Source of the DNA: Ligustrum vulgare
Taxonomy: Eukaryota; Streptophyta; Magnoliopsida; Lamiales; Oleaceae
DNA: 64,000 nt
Direction of reading: 5' to 3'
Assembly (NCBI GenBank): GCA_963555705.1
Contig: OY743168.1
Span: 92,668,925 to 92,732,924 of the forward strand
Shown here piece after piece: positions 1-12,018 of this stretch. Made by a program: the position numbers and the translations under genes. Position 1 is the first letter of the stretch. Each line of letters starts with the position of its first letter. Under the pieces are notes generated by a model. The model ran no database searches. It had not been told where the DNA came from and saw only the letters and a program-made list of their open reading frames with translations.

Positions 1-11
1 GACTGTATTTG

Positions 12-196
12 GCCCCTGTTGGAGACCCATTATTTGGAATAATGTGGTTTGAAATAGTAATTTTTTTGGAGATGTGTAGTTAAAAATTGGAGAATATTTT
101 TGGACTTATGTGTAGATTATTTTATTGGTATAATATGTGGTTGAAAATGAGTTTTTAAAAAATGAGATTTAAAAATAATAGGTACCAAACAGGGGC
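12..196. mobile_element. Tourist-like MITE (PIF/Harbinger type)
   Basis: The ends are inverted repeats (GCCCCTGTTGG at the left, CCAAACAGGGGC at the right, one indel apart) and the element is flanked on both sides by TTG, a three-base duplication of the PIF/Harbinger kind. About 185 bp, AT-rich, with no coding capacity. The interior shares wording (GTGGTTGAAAA, AAAAATTGGAGA) with other MITEs in the window, for example 43538-43701. Confidence 0.6.
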
Positions 197-842
197 TTGA
201 TGATGCGTTTAGTGCAATGGGAAATGAAATTGAAATTTTTAAGGATGTTCATTTTAATACTTAACAACGCAACTCCAAACAATGTGCAAATATCTGTTAT
301 TTTCGATAAAATAATATCAATTTTTTCTTGAACAACATCTTCAATTTTTTATTTATTTATTTTTTTTTGTGAAAAAATTTGGAAAACTTAATAATCATTT
401 ACTACTTAAAATCAATGATTTTTTTTTTTTTTTTTTAATTCGTAAAGATAAAAAAAAACTTTGTCAATATCGTATAAATATTTTTATTTAAAAATAGAAA
501 ATGAAAAAGCATAAAATAAGAACGTTCGTCAATCTATATTTCTTTTTCTTTACCTTTTCGTTTTAATAAAATTCTGAGCATATATCACAGATAAATCTAT
601 TTTTTCCACTTATTACAAATTTTATTTAAATGTAATTTTTCTTTTCCATTTTAAGTTTTAAATCAATTCAAATTACAATATTTAAAGAAATTTCTGGAAC
701 GATAAACATACGAGTCGTAAAAAAAATTAAGTTATGTGTAATGTACATTTGTAATTAATTGTCTTCATTCATTTCTCATTTTTAATTAAGTATTAATTTC
801 ATATGTTAAAATATAAATTTGATATATGTAAGTAACAAATGA
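197..842. other. AT-rich non-coding stretch
   Basis: Homopolymer runs and AT-rich sequence. No gene seen. It may be the body of the Helitron whose 3' end lies at 843-869, but no 5' TC terminus could be recognised. Confidence 0.5.
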
Positions 843-869
843 CCGTGCATCGCACGGGTGTAACACTGG
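843..869 (+). mobile_element. Helitron 3' terminus
   Basis: A GC-rich hairpin (CCGTGC, 3-nt loop, GCACGG) is followed 8 nt later by CTGG and then a host T. That is the Helitron 3' signature: stem-loop plus CTRR with insertion between A and T. The 5' end was not found, so only the terminus is annotated. Confidence 0.6.
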
Positions 870-1038
870 TAGTTATAAAATTTTGAGGTGACAGTTGCAA
901 CAAAACGAAACTTATGGTAAAAACCTGAAAAATGTTTGAAAGATTTGGATCTCAGATGCAATTCTCCCTTATTCTTAACTCATTTTTTTCTACGGTACTC
1001 AAAAAGCACCTTATAATAATAAAATATTAGTTTCATAC

Positions 1039-1056
1039 CAGCGCGTTGCACGAACA
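1039..1056 (-). mobile_element. Possible degenerate Helitron 3' end
   Basis: The plus strand reads ACCAGCGCGTTGCACG. On the minus strand this is a short GTGCAAC/GCG hairpin-like block followed directly by CTGGT, close to the sequence at 14525-14550. The stem is imperfect and spacing is too short, so this is a weak call. Confidence 0.3.
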
Positions 1057-1060
1057 TATT

Positions 1061-2286
1061 CAATTGATAAAGTATAATGTACTGACAAGATCAACGGAAA
1101 AAAATGAAGAAAATATAACAAATGCGAGGGTCAAATTAGATAATAGTAATAGTTCTGTTCTGAAGAGTATTATAAATTTTGGAAAACCTCATTATACACA
1201 TTAATTGTCACATTTGTTGAGTTCTCATCGTCATCGCATAACAATAAGTAACTCTCGACACTGTTGTATACAACTAACCACGGATGAAAACCGGCATTTT
1301 AGGAATAGTCCTTCACGCGAAAGTGATTGACCTAGACTTTTATTGATGGTCATAACGTACGATACAATCAACGAAAACTGTCTTCTTCGAAACTTAAAAG
1401 GTAATATCGCATATGATGGGGTCAATGACATCCTTGGGAGCAGTACTTTGTTCCCTGCATTACTTCTAGAGAAGAAAATAGCAGTTAGTAATTCAATTTC
1501 TTGCCTAAAAAAACTCAAAAAATGGATTGATGCATTCATGTTGTTTGTACATAATTTCTGTAATTACTGAAAATGGATGTGTGGAAACTAATTACCCTTG
1601 ATTAATCCTAGAAAATAGCGTGAGATTTTTATAATTATGGTTGTTAATTATTTGACAACGTGCAAAAGAAGTTCTTACCATAACGATCGAAATTTCTAAT
1701 GTTGTAATTCAACCACTACATTGTTACCATTTGTTGTACAAATCGTATGAATTTTTATTTTTTTTTTAACCCCCAACATGAATGCATATACACTTAAGTG
1801 TGTGTTTGGAAGGGCTTTTGGGAGGTATAAAATAACTTTTAAAATGCCCAAACCAATAAAAATTATGTTTTACCAAATAAACAACTTTTTAAAACTATTT
1901 GAAGAAGCTCATTTACAATATCTTCTCCATAAAAGAACATTCACAAAAAGTTGAAATATTATATTTTATTAATTAATAAAATATGAAATCTATATTATTT
2001 CCATAAACCATAACATCCAATTTCTACTATATATCCCAACAAACAACTTTTGCTCTTTCTGTGACGTTAAATCAAATAAGTTTTATTTATTGATTCATTT
2101 TTTTAATTTTATTATTATTGACGAAAATTATTCAAAGAATTACATATACCAAACATATCCAATTAATTATTCACATGATTGTGCGTACACATGATTCTTA
2201 TTTTAACCGCAAAATTATATGTCAAAATCTACAATGTTTTTTTTTTTTTTTTTTTGTAATACGAAGAAAAAATCTTCCCAACTAAT
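1061..2286. other. Non-coding stretch
   Basis: AT-rich sequence. A block around 1801-1960 (TGTGTTTGGAAGGGC and following) resembles MITE interiors elsewhere, but no paired ends were found. No gene is supported. Confidence 0.4.
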
Positions 2287-2694
2287 TCAACTGCATAAGA
2301 TATAGAAGCAAGTTTCCAATGTTGCAATGACATTAACAAATTTATAGTTGCTAAAAACACACAGATCTTCTGCCAGGTGATGTTGCCTAACAAATGTGGA
2401 TTGGGATGCAAGTGCTTCTTCATCTGATCTTGACACGTAATGTACTTGAGGCTTCTTCCGATCCAAACATTTTCTATTGAACCTTTTCTTTGAGTGATTA
2501 GAAAAAAGAAGCTTCATTGACAGATGACCCATTTTTCCAAAAAGTTGAAATTTTTTGCCTCTAGATGAGAATTCATGATCCAAAAAAATATTCCTTAAAG
2601 ATGAAAATTTCTTACCCCTAGATGAATATGCATGATGTTGGGACGACTTTGAGCTGATTAAAGAACTATGAGAATTTTTAGTAGGTCTTGGCAT
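2287..2694 (-). pseudogene. Unrecognised basic Ser/Lys-rich ORF, possible retroposed or decayed gene
   Basis: A 135-codon frame, rich in Ser, Lys and His, with a repeated SSRGKKF motif (about residues 25-31 and 43-49). Upstream on the same strand (about 2700-2890) a different frame is open for roughly 60 codons, is likewise Lys/Asn/Ser-rich and ends just before this ATG. The two together may be one broken coding sequence. A C/T-rich tract at about 2955-2990 would sit in the 5' leader. I do not recognise the family. No intron signals are convincing between the two open stretches, which would suit a retroposed copy. Confidence 0.3.
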
Positions 2695-2989
2695 CTACGT
2701 TCTATTCTTAATTCTTACTCTGAGAAGATATATGATTTTTTGAATAATTTGGAGGATTCTTTATAAGATTAAGAACTGACGGGCCATTTTTCCTCAATTG
2801 CTTCTCGTTGCACTTAGATAACGAAAGACACTTCTTCCTTTTATTGTTGTTGGTTTTTAGGGCTCTGATGGCCGGAACTCGTGTTGTGCCCAGAACGTCC
2901 TATTATACTGCATAGAGTTGATTGTGGCGGTTTTTGACTGATTAATAGAGGATGAAAGAAGAGAAGAGGAGGGAGGGAGGGAGGGGGAG

Positions 2990-3380
2990 TAAAACTTGGG
3001 AGAAGAAACTGTCTCACCATTTTTTGTGTAAATTAAGAGAACTATCCACTATTTTGAAATCTCAAATAATAACTTCCAGACTCAAAATGCAAGGACTTGC
3101 AAAATTTTGAATCAAATTCTTTTAGTTATACATAGATAGATGATAAATATTAAATATATACGAATTTGAGACCTACATGAAAATAATAATCAATTTATAC
3201 CGATAGAATTACTATAATTTTTTTTCTTTCTTTAAAAAAAAAAGCTATTTGTATAAAAGATTTTGTCAATGAGCTTACAAAATTATATATGACAGTTTGG
3301 TGACAATTATATATATGACAGTTTTGTGACACTTAATTTTGTAGATACATATTTATGAATGAAAAAAACGGATTCCATCC
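2990..3380. other. AT-rich non-coding stretch
   Basis: No gene or clear repeat boundary seen. Confidence 0.4.
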
Positions 3381-4521
3381 AGGGTAATTATATTACCATT
3401 ACAAAATTTATTTACTACACCACATTATAATCACACCACAATTAAAATATATTTTCAATAAATACACCACAACAAATTTACAATAATACTCCTAACCCTA
3501 TAAAAACTTTAAAATATATATATATATTATTTTGGTGTACTCATCATCCCAATTAATTCTCAATATTTCTCTTCTTTTTCTCATCATTACTACCCATTGT
3601 TTCCTTAATTATAATTAATTAGGTTCATATTTCCATGTTACACATTTTTTAATTGATGCTTGATGGATAATTGAAACAATAAGATATTCAATTTCATATA
3701 AACATAGTAGGCGGTTGACTTCTAAATACTTGATACACATTTTTTTTTTAAAATACTAGATGCAATTAGAAATTAGAATCACTATTTTTTTTTTTAGTTA
3801 CTAGATGCAACTGAAAACACGATAGACAGAGTGCAGTATGAAAACGCAAATATATGTCATTGAAAAACCATAGAATTCGAAAACCGAATATAAAACTTAA
3901 TTGAAAATCAAATATAATTAAATAACCAAAATTCTAGGTGGCATCAAAATATAGGGATCCTTAAACAATAAAAATCTTTCGATAACCTAAAGTCCTAAAC
4001 TTTAACTTATGTTAATGTTTGCATGATGTTATTATTTGAAAACTCATATGAAATTATTGTATTAATATCTATTCTAATTCAATTCAAAAAAAAAAAAAAA
4101 CATCTATTCTAATTAACTTGGTATTGAAAAGCAAAAATATAAAATAACAAGAAGAACAAAATGATTTAGAAAAATAAACATAGAGAAGATAAGAAAATAT
4201 TTGAAAGATGTGACGTATATAAAAATTATTTTTAGTAAGATAATATTAAAAGGATATGTATATAATTTTATTTTTATAAATAAAAAAAATACTTTAAATT
4301 GTGGTGTAAAAAATAAACTTTGTAGTGACAATATAGCCACCCTAAATATAAAGAAGAAAATAAAAGAAATTTATTTGAAAGATTGTGGTGTATATAAAAA
4401 TAGTGAGAGAAAAATAAAATGATATTTTTGTAATTTCTTTTATGTCTATTTTAGTCAATAAAGAATTAATTTAAAAACGTAGTGTAAGAATTAAGTTTTA
4501 TGATGGCAATATAGCCACCCT
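3381..4521. mobile_element. MULE-like non-autonomous element with long inverted ends
   Basis: The left end (3381-3425, AGGGTAATTATATTACCATT and on to a CACCAC block) is an approximate inverted repeat of 4300-4343, and a second related copy of the right end lies at 4478-4521 (GGCAATATAGCCACCCT). The flanks share TTCCATC (about 3374-3380 and 4521-4527), compatible with an imperfect 9-bp target duplication. Long TIRs plus about 9-bp TSD suggest Mutator-like ancestry. Small AT-rich ORFs inside are not credible genes. Confidence 0.45.
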
Positions 4522-4568
4522 TCCATCAAATATACTTTTGTCAAACTTTCCTTTCATATTCTAAGTTA

Positions 4569-5041
4569 GTGTTTGATAGGTCATTTTGTCATGTAACTTG
4601 AAAAATGTTTTCCCATTTTTCATCTTTATTGGTGTTAGATACATTAATTTTGTCTTGGAAAATCATTTCATACTTTAGTAATGATTATTCTACTTTGCTT
4701 TGCTTTGGTGGAAAACCAATCCTTAACACTTTGGTGATAAATGGTTTCCAACTTTGTATGACAAACATTAAAAGTCTCGTTTGATCATTTTTGTTGTTGT
4801 TAATTGACTTATTTTTTTTTCCAGAAATAAACATTGTTATTATCTAGTATAAATGTATTAAAAAGGTAAAAAAATAATGTCAATCAAATAACAAAACTTA
4901 AAAAAAATCCTCACTTTTTCCATCTATAAAATTAAACCAATTAACCACATTAAATTTTCAATTCCCAAGGATTCAATTTCCTAGAATTCATTTTTTTTCC
5001 ACCCAAATTTCACTTTATCCCTGACTCTAAAATTAAACACG
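4569..5041. mobile_element. Decayed Tourist-like MITE
   Basis: The interior and order of motifs (TTTTCC blocks, ATTGTTATTATCTAGTATAAATGT, AATGTCAATCAAATAACAAAA, CCTAGAATTCATTTT) match the better preserved copy at 25087-25562 and, in reverse, 45808-46319. The ends GTGTTTGAT and AAACAC are inverted and TTA lies at or one base from each side. Confidence 0.5.
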
Positions 5042-5156
5042 TTAACTACCAAATCCTTCATTATTATTAATGATTTAAATTAATGTAGAACTACAAATAC
5101 AAATTTTTCATTAGTTAGACATGGAAGCACGAAACACATGCACTTCTTACAAGCTG

Positions 5157-5158
<2 letters not shown>

Positions 5159-5213
<55 letters not shown>
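5159..5213. repeat. (TA)n microsatellite
   Basis: About 27 uninterrupted TA/AT dinucleotides lie about 85 bp upstream of the arabinogalactan-like start codon. The open frame running through it is an artefact of the repeat. Confidence 0.95.
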
Positions 5214-5215
<2 letters not shown>

Positions 5216-5297
5216 AACTTCAAAGTTAAAAATCTTGGGCACTCACCACCACCTTTCAATATATTAGATAAAAAAGGACTTTCTTTATCCAGCGACA

Positions 5298-5480
5298 ATG
5301 ACTTCATCATTAGGGATTAAGGTAACCATCCTTTTAGCACTCTTCACCACCGCATGAATGGCACAAGCACCAGCTGGTGTACCTAAGGTTTCACCAACCG
5401 CCACCCCCTCACCAGCACCATCGGTGGTGCCACCCCCTGCTACACCATCTCCATCCCCTACTCCGTCTTCTCCATCTCCA
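5298..5480 (+). pseudogene. Arabinogalactan-protein-like pseudogene, 5' part
   Basis: The ATG at 5298 opens a hydrophobic signal-peptide-like stretch (about 19 residues, ending LFTTA). A TGA at 5355-5357 follows, then a Pro/Ala/Ser/Thr-rich segment with many SP, TP and AP pairs (PSPAPS, PSPSPTPSSPSP), the hydroxyproline/arabinogalactan glycomodule pattern of classical cell-surface AGPs. The frame is cut at codon 61 by the copia LTR. Continuing across the insertion gives an in-frame TAG almost at once, while the AGP-like frame resumes one register away. So there are three lesions: nonsense codon, frame change and insertion. The (TA)n tract is upstream. AGP-like identity is inferred from composition. 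Confidence 0.6.
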
Positions 5481-5932
5481 TGTTGGATAAATTCAATAAT
5501 GTGGGGCCAAACATGTATAAAATAAAATGTGTGGTGCTATCTTAAGGATTTAGTCAATAAAGTGATCCACTAAAGATTATTCGAGACTAATGGGTATTAA
5601 GTGTCGTGAGATTAAAGTGTAGAGACGGATTCAATGTTTTAAATTGATGAGGGACCAATTTAATAATATTGAAATATGATAGTTGCCCTACAACTATTTA
5701 TACAGGTCATGGTCCCCAATTGAGCGTTGCTTTTCATAATTCTCTGCATCCCCGTCAACAGAGAAGAAACATAAGGAGAAAACCACGAATCAGTTGGAAG
5801 GCCATAACCCCATTCAATCAAACACAACAATGAATTCAAGTACGCTTCCGCTTCAGTATCGATCTTGATAATTACAGCATGATGTTCGTGGATTTTAGAT
5901 GAACATTCATCTATATCAAATTAATTTTAACA
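5481..5932 (+). repeat. 5' LTR of the copia element
   Basis: 452 bp, TGTTGGATAA ... TTTTAACA. It contains a TATTTATACAGG segment (5695-5706) that could serve as the TATA region. It differs from the 3' LTR at about seven positions (for example GTGGGG/GTGAGG, CGTTGC/CGTGGC). Confidence 0.95.
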
Positions 5933-5934
5933 AG

Positions 5935-5948
5935 TGGTATCAGAGCCA
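5935..5948 (+). other. Copia primer-binding site
   Basis: TGGTATCAGAGCCA lies two bases after the 5' LTR and is complementary to the 3' end of initiator tRNA-Met, the usual copia primer. Confidence 0.9.
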
Positions 5949-7586
5949 ACATCGTGTTGAATTATCAGATCAATTTTGTACGAATATATGTGAAAATTGA
6001 TTCAGACCGTATGTATATTCAAGATTCATGTTTTCATTCGCAAATTATACAATGAATTCAGCATGGTTTCAAAATTGAAAAATTCGGATTTATACATACA
6101 CACTGCAAGTTCAACATTGAGATATAAGCATACATGCGAAAATCGGCCTCTGATTTTGAAGTTATGCATACACAGCAAAATTCGAAATTTTGGAAACATG
6201 ATTTTCGTATTTTGTTTCAGCCAAATCGTTTCCTCTCTGTATGTATATATGCGAAATTCGTGGGTTTACAAAATTGATTTTCAGTTTTTTTTTTTTTATT
6301 TCTGCATATTTCGAGTTTCTTGAGTATGAATTGTGGTTGGGTTTGTTGTATATTGTGGTATGTATTGTTGGATTCGGATTTATGGTGGTTATTGGTTGAG
6401 GATTCAGGTTGGAATTGGGTCGCCACGCGCTGCGCGCGGCGTAATACATGGTCGCCGCGCGCGACGGGGTTGCGCAGGTACACCGCGTCGCGTGCAGCGA
6501 CGCAGGTTATTGGCTGCAGCGCCGGTGATGGCGCTGCAGGTGACGGGTGAGGGGCGGCGCCAGTAATGGCGTCGCATTCTTGCGCGGCGGGGCTAGGGTT
6601 TATCCCAAACCCTAGTTCTTCCTATTTTGGCCCAGGGACCTTGACTGTAAATTTGAAGTGCTGAAGGGCTCCTTTGCAATTTTTTGGATATTTTGTGTAA
6701 ATTGCAACTTTGGTCCTCCCTCATTATTTTAAAATAAAGTTCAAACCCTAAGTTTATAAAATCTTATAAGTTAGCCCTCCAAACTTCTGAATTTACAAAA
6801 TTAAGTCCCTAAAGTTAAGAAATCATTTAAGTTGGGTTTTAAGAATTCTGAATTTTACGATTCAGTCCCTCAAGTTTCTGATTTTAATTTATTGGCCGCT
6901 AAAGTTTGGAAAAATTGCAATTTAGTCCTTCAAGTTTAAAAATATTTCATAATTGGCCAATCAAGCTTAATTAAATTGCAATTTAACCATCCAACTTAAT
7001 GATTACTTAATCATAAAGTATTGAATTTCATAATTCAAATCCTAAAGCCTTAAATATATGCAAAACATTCAATTCAAGTTCAAATTTTGGTATGACGGAC
7101 TCTTTTGAGAAATATAATATTTCTAAGTGAATTAATTGAAGCAACATGTTGCCAAAGCAACCTCTCTTGTGGAAATTAATTAACTTAGAATATTAGAAGG
7201 TTTTGTGTGTGTGTTGTTCATGCGGATATTGATCGGCCCAAAGGAAGGTCAATGTTTGGCTGGAATTTCACATGCACCTGTGGTAATAAACGCGTGACGA
7301 TTATTTGGTTTAACGTGTGATCAATAAATCGGTCCAAAGAAAGGTTTATTGGTTGACATGTCTTATTGTCAGTGTTTGATTACTACATCGAGGTACCACT
7401 TACAAGTTAATATTTCTGTCCAAAGACTAAATATTGATGTTGTGCTGGGTATCTTGTGATGGGCCTTACCATTATTTGAAATTATTATTTGCATAATAAA
7501 GTATTAATGTAAGCTATTTCCATCTTCTTCTCTATACAGTTAATTCATCTGCTACCACAATATCTGCAAATCTTAATTCAATTCCC
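5949..7586 (+). other. Long copia leader with a CpG-rich block
   Basis: About 1.6 kb between primer site and gag. It holds a striking GC- and CpG-rich block at about 6418-6600 inside otherwise AT-rich DNA, then degenerate repeats of the type 'agtccctcaagtt' (about 6700-7000). Near 7530-7540 a pyrimidine tract ending TACAG resembles a splice acceptor. The gag frame is open from about 7500 without an ATG until 7587, so a spliced leader or a lost start is possible. Confidence 0.6.
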
Positions 7587-9728
7587 ATGCTTGATGGGTC
7601 AAACTTCAAGGATTGGAAAGAGAACGCACTAATTGTTCTCGGCTGCATGGATCTTGACCTTGCTCTCAGGGTTGAGCAACCGGCTTCTCTTACGGATGCA
7701 AGTTCACCTGATGACAGGAGGAACTTTGAGAAGTGGGAACGCTCAAATCGCATGAGTCTAATGATCATTAAGCGCGGCATTCCGGAAGCCTTTAGGGGCG
7801 CAGTATCTGAAGAGGTAACTAATGCCAAGCAATTCCTTGCCGAACTTGAAAAGCGTTTTGCTAAAAACGATAAGGCTGAAACAAGCACGCTTCTGCAAAG
7901 CTTGATTTCAATGAAGTATAGAGGCAAGGGGAACATAAGGGAGTACATCATGAAGATGTCTCATACTGCTTCAAAACTTAAGGCACTAAAGCTCGACTTG
8001 TCTGATGACTTGCTCGTGCATTTAGTATTGATATCGCTTCCTGCACATTTCAGTCAGTTTAAGGTCAGTTACAACTGTCAAAGGGAGAAATGGACTCTAA
8101 ATGAGCTCATTTCATATTGTGTGCAAGAGGAAGAAAGGCTGAAGCAGGATAGAACTGAAATTGCTAACTTGGCAAGTACCTCTAAGGATAAGGGCAAGAA
8201 AAGAAAAACAGAATATGAAGCTGCTAAGGGTCCAGATCAAAAGAAGCCACATAAGGACAAAGAGGGTTGTTTCTTTTGCCTGAAACCTGGACATTTAAAG
8301 AAGGATTGTACCAAATACAACGCTTGGCGTGCAAAGAAAGGTACATTTCTTAATTTGGTCTGTTCTGAGGTTAATTTAGCTTCAGTACCTAGAAACACTT
8401 GGTGGTTAGATTCTGGTGCTACTACTCACATAAGTGTTTCTATGCAGGGTTGCCTGTTCTGCCGAAAGCCAAATGATGCTGAAAGATTCATCTTTGTGGG
8501 GGATGGAAAATCGGTGGAAGTTGAAGCAATAGGCACTTTTAGGTTATTATTGGGAACTGGTTTTTATTTGGATTTGAAAGACACTTTTGTTGTACCGTCA
8601 TTTAGACGAAATTTGGTTTCTATTTCCTTATTGGACAAATCAGGATATTATTGTTCTTTTGAAAATTGTCAGTTTAGTCTTTCTTTAAATTCAAATATTG
8701 TTGGTACTGGTTCATTATGTTCATACGATAACCTATATTTTCTTGATACTATTGCATCATATAATGAAACCTTGTATGTGGAATCACGTGGTACTAAGCG
8801 AAAATTAAATAAAGAAAATTCGGCAAAACTATGGCACAAGCGCTTAGGTCACATCTCAAAAACTAGAGTTGAACGACTTGTGTCAGATGGTATTTTGGAT
8901 TCCCTCGACATTACGGACTTTGATGTTTGTATTGATTGTATCAAGGGAAAACAGACTAAAACAAAAAGGGTAGGTGCTAATAGAACTTCGGACGTCTTAG
9001 AATTGATACACACGGATATTTGTGGACCATTCCCTACGGCTTCCTGGAATGGTCAACAATACTTTATATCATTCATAGACGATTACTCACGTTATGGGCA
9101 TCTATATCTTATTCATGAAAAGTTTGAGTCACTGGACATGTTCAAAGCTTTCAAAGCTGAAGTTGAGAATCAACTCAACAAGAAAATTAAAAGCGTTAGA
9201 TCTGATCGTGGTGGTGAGTACTACGGCAGATATGACAGTTCAGGTGAACAACGTCCAGGACCATTGGCTAGATTCCTAGAGGAATGTGGAATCGTCCCAC
9301 AGTACACCATGCCAGGTTCTCCTAGCATGAATGGTGTAGCTGAAAGACGAAACAGAACTCTTAAGGATATGGTAAGGAGTATGATTAGTCATTCTACTTT
9401 ACCAAAATCACTTTGGGGAGAAGCATTAAAGACTGCAGCTTATATTCTGAATAGAGTACCAACTAAAGCTGCTGCTAAAACACCTTATGAACTTTGGACA
9501 GGCAGAAAGCCCAGTCTAAAGCATTTCCACATTTGGGGATGTCCAGCTGAGGCAAGGCCTTATAGGCCGCATGAGGATAAATTGGACTCCAAAACAGTTA
9601 GCAGCTACTTTATTGGTTATTCTGAGCGATCAAGGGGCTACAAATTTTACAATCCCACACTTAAGTCAATTTTTGAAACGGGAACTGCAACATTTTTTGA
9701 GGATGTTGAGTTTGGGGGGGAGAAATAA
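7587..9728 (+). pseudogene. Copia gag-pol, first segment (gag, protease, integrase)
   Basis: 713 codons. Domains in order: copia gag (about 1-190); CCHC knuckle [14 protein letters not shown] (about 228-241); protease DSGATTH (about 275-281); GAG-pre-integrase with HKRLGH and a CxxC (about 417-455); integrase core with the Asp of IHTDICGPF, the second Asp of RSDRGGEY and the Glu of NGVAERRNR. The frame ends at a TAA right after a run of seven G (9714-9720). In the register one base over, the coding sequence continues without a gap, so one G was gained (real, or a homopolymer error). The family normally encodes gag-pol as one frame. Upstream in-frame codons without an ATG suggest that the true N-terminus lies before 7587. 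Confidence 0.9.
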
Positions 9729-11604
9729 GGTTAGAGACATTATCTTTGAGGAAGAAGCTGAGGAAGGATCGATTTCGATTCCTACTGTTACTTTTGACAA
9801 TGTGCAGGTTTCTATACCTGTCATTGATCAAGAAGTACATCCGGAAACTCAGCATGATAATGTTGAAGAAACTCCCATCCAAAATCCAGAAATACAAACT
9901 CAACAACCTCAACAAACAATACCATTAAGGCGATCCACTCGAGAAAGGAAAAATGCTATTTCGGATGACTATATAGTATTTCTCCAAGAACATGAGGAAA
10001 ATAATGGAATGATGGAAAATGATCCAATCAATTTTCATCAGGCCATGAAGGGTTCTGACTCTCAAAAGTGGATTGATGCCATGAATGAGGAGTATAAGTC
10101 TATGCAAGACAATAAAGTTTGGGATCTTGTCCCATTACCAGAAGGTGCGAAACCCATTGGTTGTAAATGGATTTTTAAAACCAAAAGGGATTCGAAAGGT
10201 AATGTGGAAAGATATAAGGCTCGTCTTGTAGCTAAAGGCTTTACACAAAAGGAAGGTATTGACTTCAAAGAGACTTTCTCTCCGGTTTCAACGAAAGCCT
10301 CTTTCAGGACAGTCATGGCACTTGTTGCACATTTTGACCTTGAGTTACATCAGATGGATGTAAAGACGGTATTTCTCAATGGAGACATTGATGAGACGAT
10401 TTATATGGTGCAACCAGAAAACTTCGTGTCAGGAGACTCGAAGAATATGGTTTGTAAATTAAAGAAATCCATCTATGGACTCAAGCAAGCTTCCCGTCAG
10501 TGGTACTACAAATTTCATCAAGTGATCATCTCGTTTGGTTTTGAGATAAATGTTGTTGATGATTGTGTGTATCACAAGTTCAGTGGGAGTAAGCATATTT
10601 TCCTGGTTTTGTATGTCGATGACATAATGCTTGCCACTAATGATATAGGCATGTTGCACGAAACCAAGAGCTTTCTGTCAAGGAATTTTGAGATGAAAGA
10701 TCTTGGGGACGCCTTTTTCGTATTAGGAATTCAGATACACCGGGACCGCTCTCGGGGTATTCTTGGATTATCACAAAAGAGCTATATCGATAAAGTTCTT
10801 GTAAGGTTTGGCATGCAGGATAGTAAACCAGGGGACACCCCTGTTGCTAAGGGAGACAAATTTAGCCTCAATCACTGCCCGAAAAATAATCTTGAAGTTA
10901 AGGAAATGCAAAAGATTCCCTATGCATCAGCTGTTGGGAGTCTGATGTATGCTCAAGTTTGTACATATCCAGACATAGCGTTCATTGTTGGAATGCTAGG
11001 CAGATATTTAAGTAACCCTGGGATGGATCATTGGAAAGCAGGAAAGAGGGTTATGAGGTACTTGAAGAGAACAAGAGATTGCATGCTTACATACAGCAGA
11101 TCGGATAAGTTAGAGATCGTAGGATACTCCGATTTTGATTTTGCGGGATGCCAAGATAGTAGAAGATCCACATCAGGTTACATATACCTACTAGCTGGAG
11201 GAGCCATTTCCTGGAGGAGTGCTAAGTAGACACTCGTAGCTTCTTCCACTATGGCAGCAGAATTCGTAGCTTGTTATGAGGCATCTAATCATGGGATATG
11301 GCTGCGAAATTTTGTCACCGGGCTGCGCATTCTGAATGGGATTGAAAGACCATTAAAGTTATATTGTGACAATAACTCTGCAGTGCTATATTCCAATAAC
11401 AACAGGAGTTCAACTAAGTCAAAGCACATTGACATTAATTTCCTGGTTGTGAAGGAAAGGGTACAGAGTAGACAGATTTCCATAGAGCATATTGGGACAA
11501 ACTCCATGATTGCGGATCCGCTTACTAAGGGATTAGCACCCAAGGTCTTTCACGAGCACACTGCTCGTGTGGGTGTAATATTTCTTGAGGATATCATGAT
11601 TTAG
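9718..11604 (+). pseudogene. Copia gag-pol, second segment (RT, RNase H)
   Basis: Continuation of the same polyprotein after the G-run frame change. It shows an acidic linker with LRRSTRERK, then reverse transcriptase (CKWIFKTKRD, ARLVAKGFTQ, catalytic MDVK and YVDD at about 10611-10622) and RNase H (VGYSDFDFAGC, STSGYIYLL). An in-frame TAG at 11227-11229 interrupts SWRSAK and TLVASSTMAAEF. The position is normally Gln, so CAG to TAG, a C to T transition. RNase H then runs on to the natural stop at 11602-11604, including the conserved tail ADPLTKGL. Only two lesions break the whole polyprotein. Confidence 0.9.
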
Positions 11605-12008
11605 TGGGAGTTTGTATTTTGGTTGCTTTATGTTTTGGTTTCGGACACATTTGTGTATTTGGATAATTTTCTGTACAGAAATAAAGTATTCAGTTCATTC
11701 TACTCTGTTACATTACGTTTGGTATTGATCTCACCTAAGGAATAAAGTCGGATCAATTGAAAATAGGCATGTTTGGATCACATAACATGTAATTTTCATA
11801 CTACACTCTCATGATTGATCTATGTCATTTGGTTGTATTGGTATACGTGACCATTGATGGATTTAGTTACGATTAATGTAAGGAAAGTCGCTTTGATCCT
11901 ATATTGATATGATTGATGGACGAGATTGTTTGGAAATACCCTTAAAAATGATAGCACGTTTTTGAGCTCATAAGGTTGTACACATTTGTAAGGATACATG
12001 TATGGCCC

Positions 12009-12018
12009 AGTGGGAGAT
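12009..12018 (+). other. Copia polypurine tract
   Basis: AGTGGGAGA immediately precedes the TG of the 3' LTR, as expected for the plus-strand primer. Confidence 0.75.

Noticed and set aside
5138..5320. Open frame with a long Ile-Tyr repeat
   Set aside because: It is the translation of a (TA)n microsatellite.
6320..6566. Two overlapping Arg/Trp/Gly-rich frames in the copia leader
   Set aside because: They arise from the CpG-rich block, with no conserved start, family or element precedent.
9711..9726. Programmed ribosomal frameshift at the G run in copia pol
   Set aside because: Copia elements of this type encode gag-pol in one frame, and the position (after integrase) is not where a regulated shift would be useful. 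A simple indel fits better.
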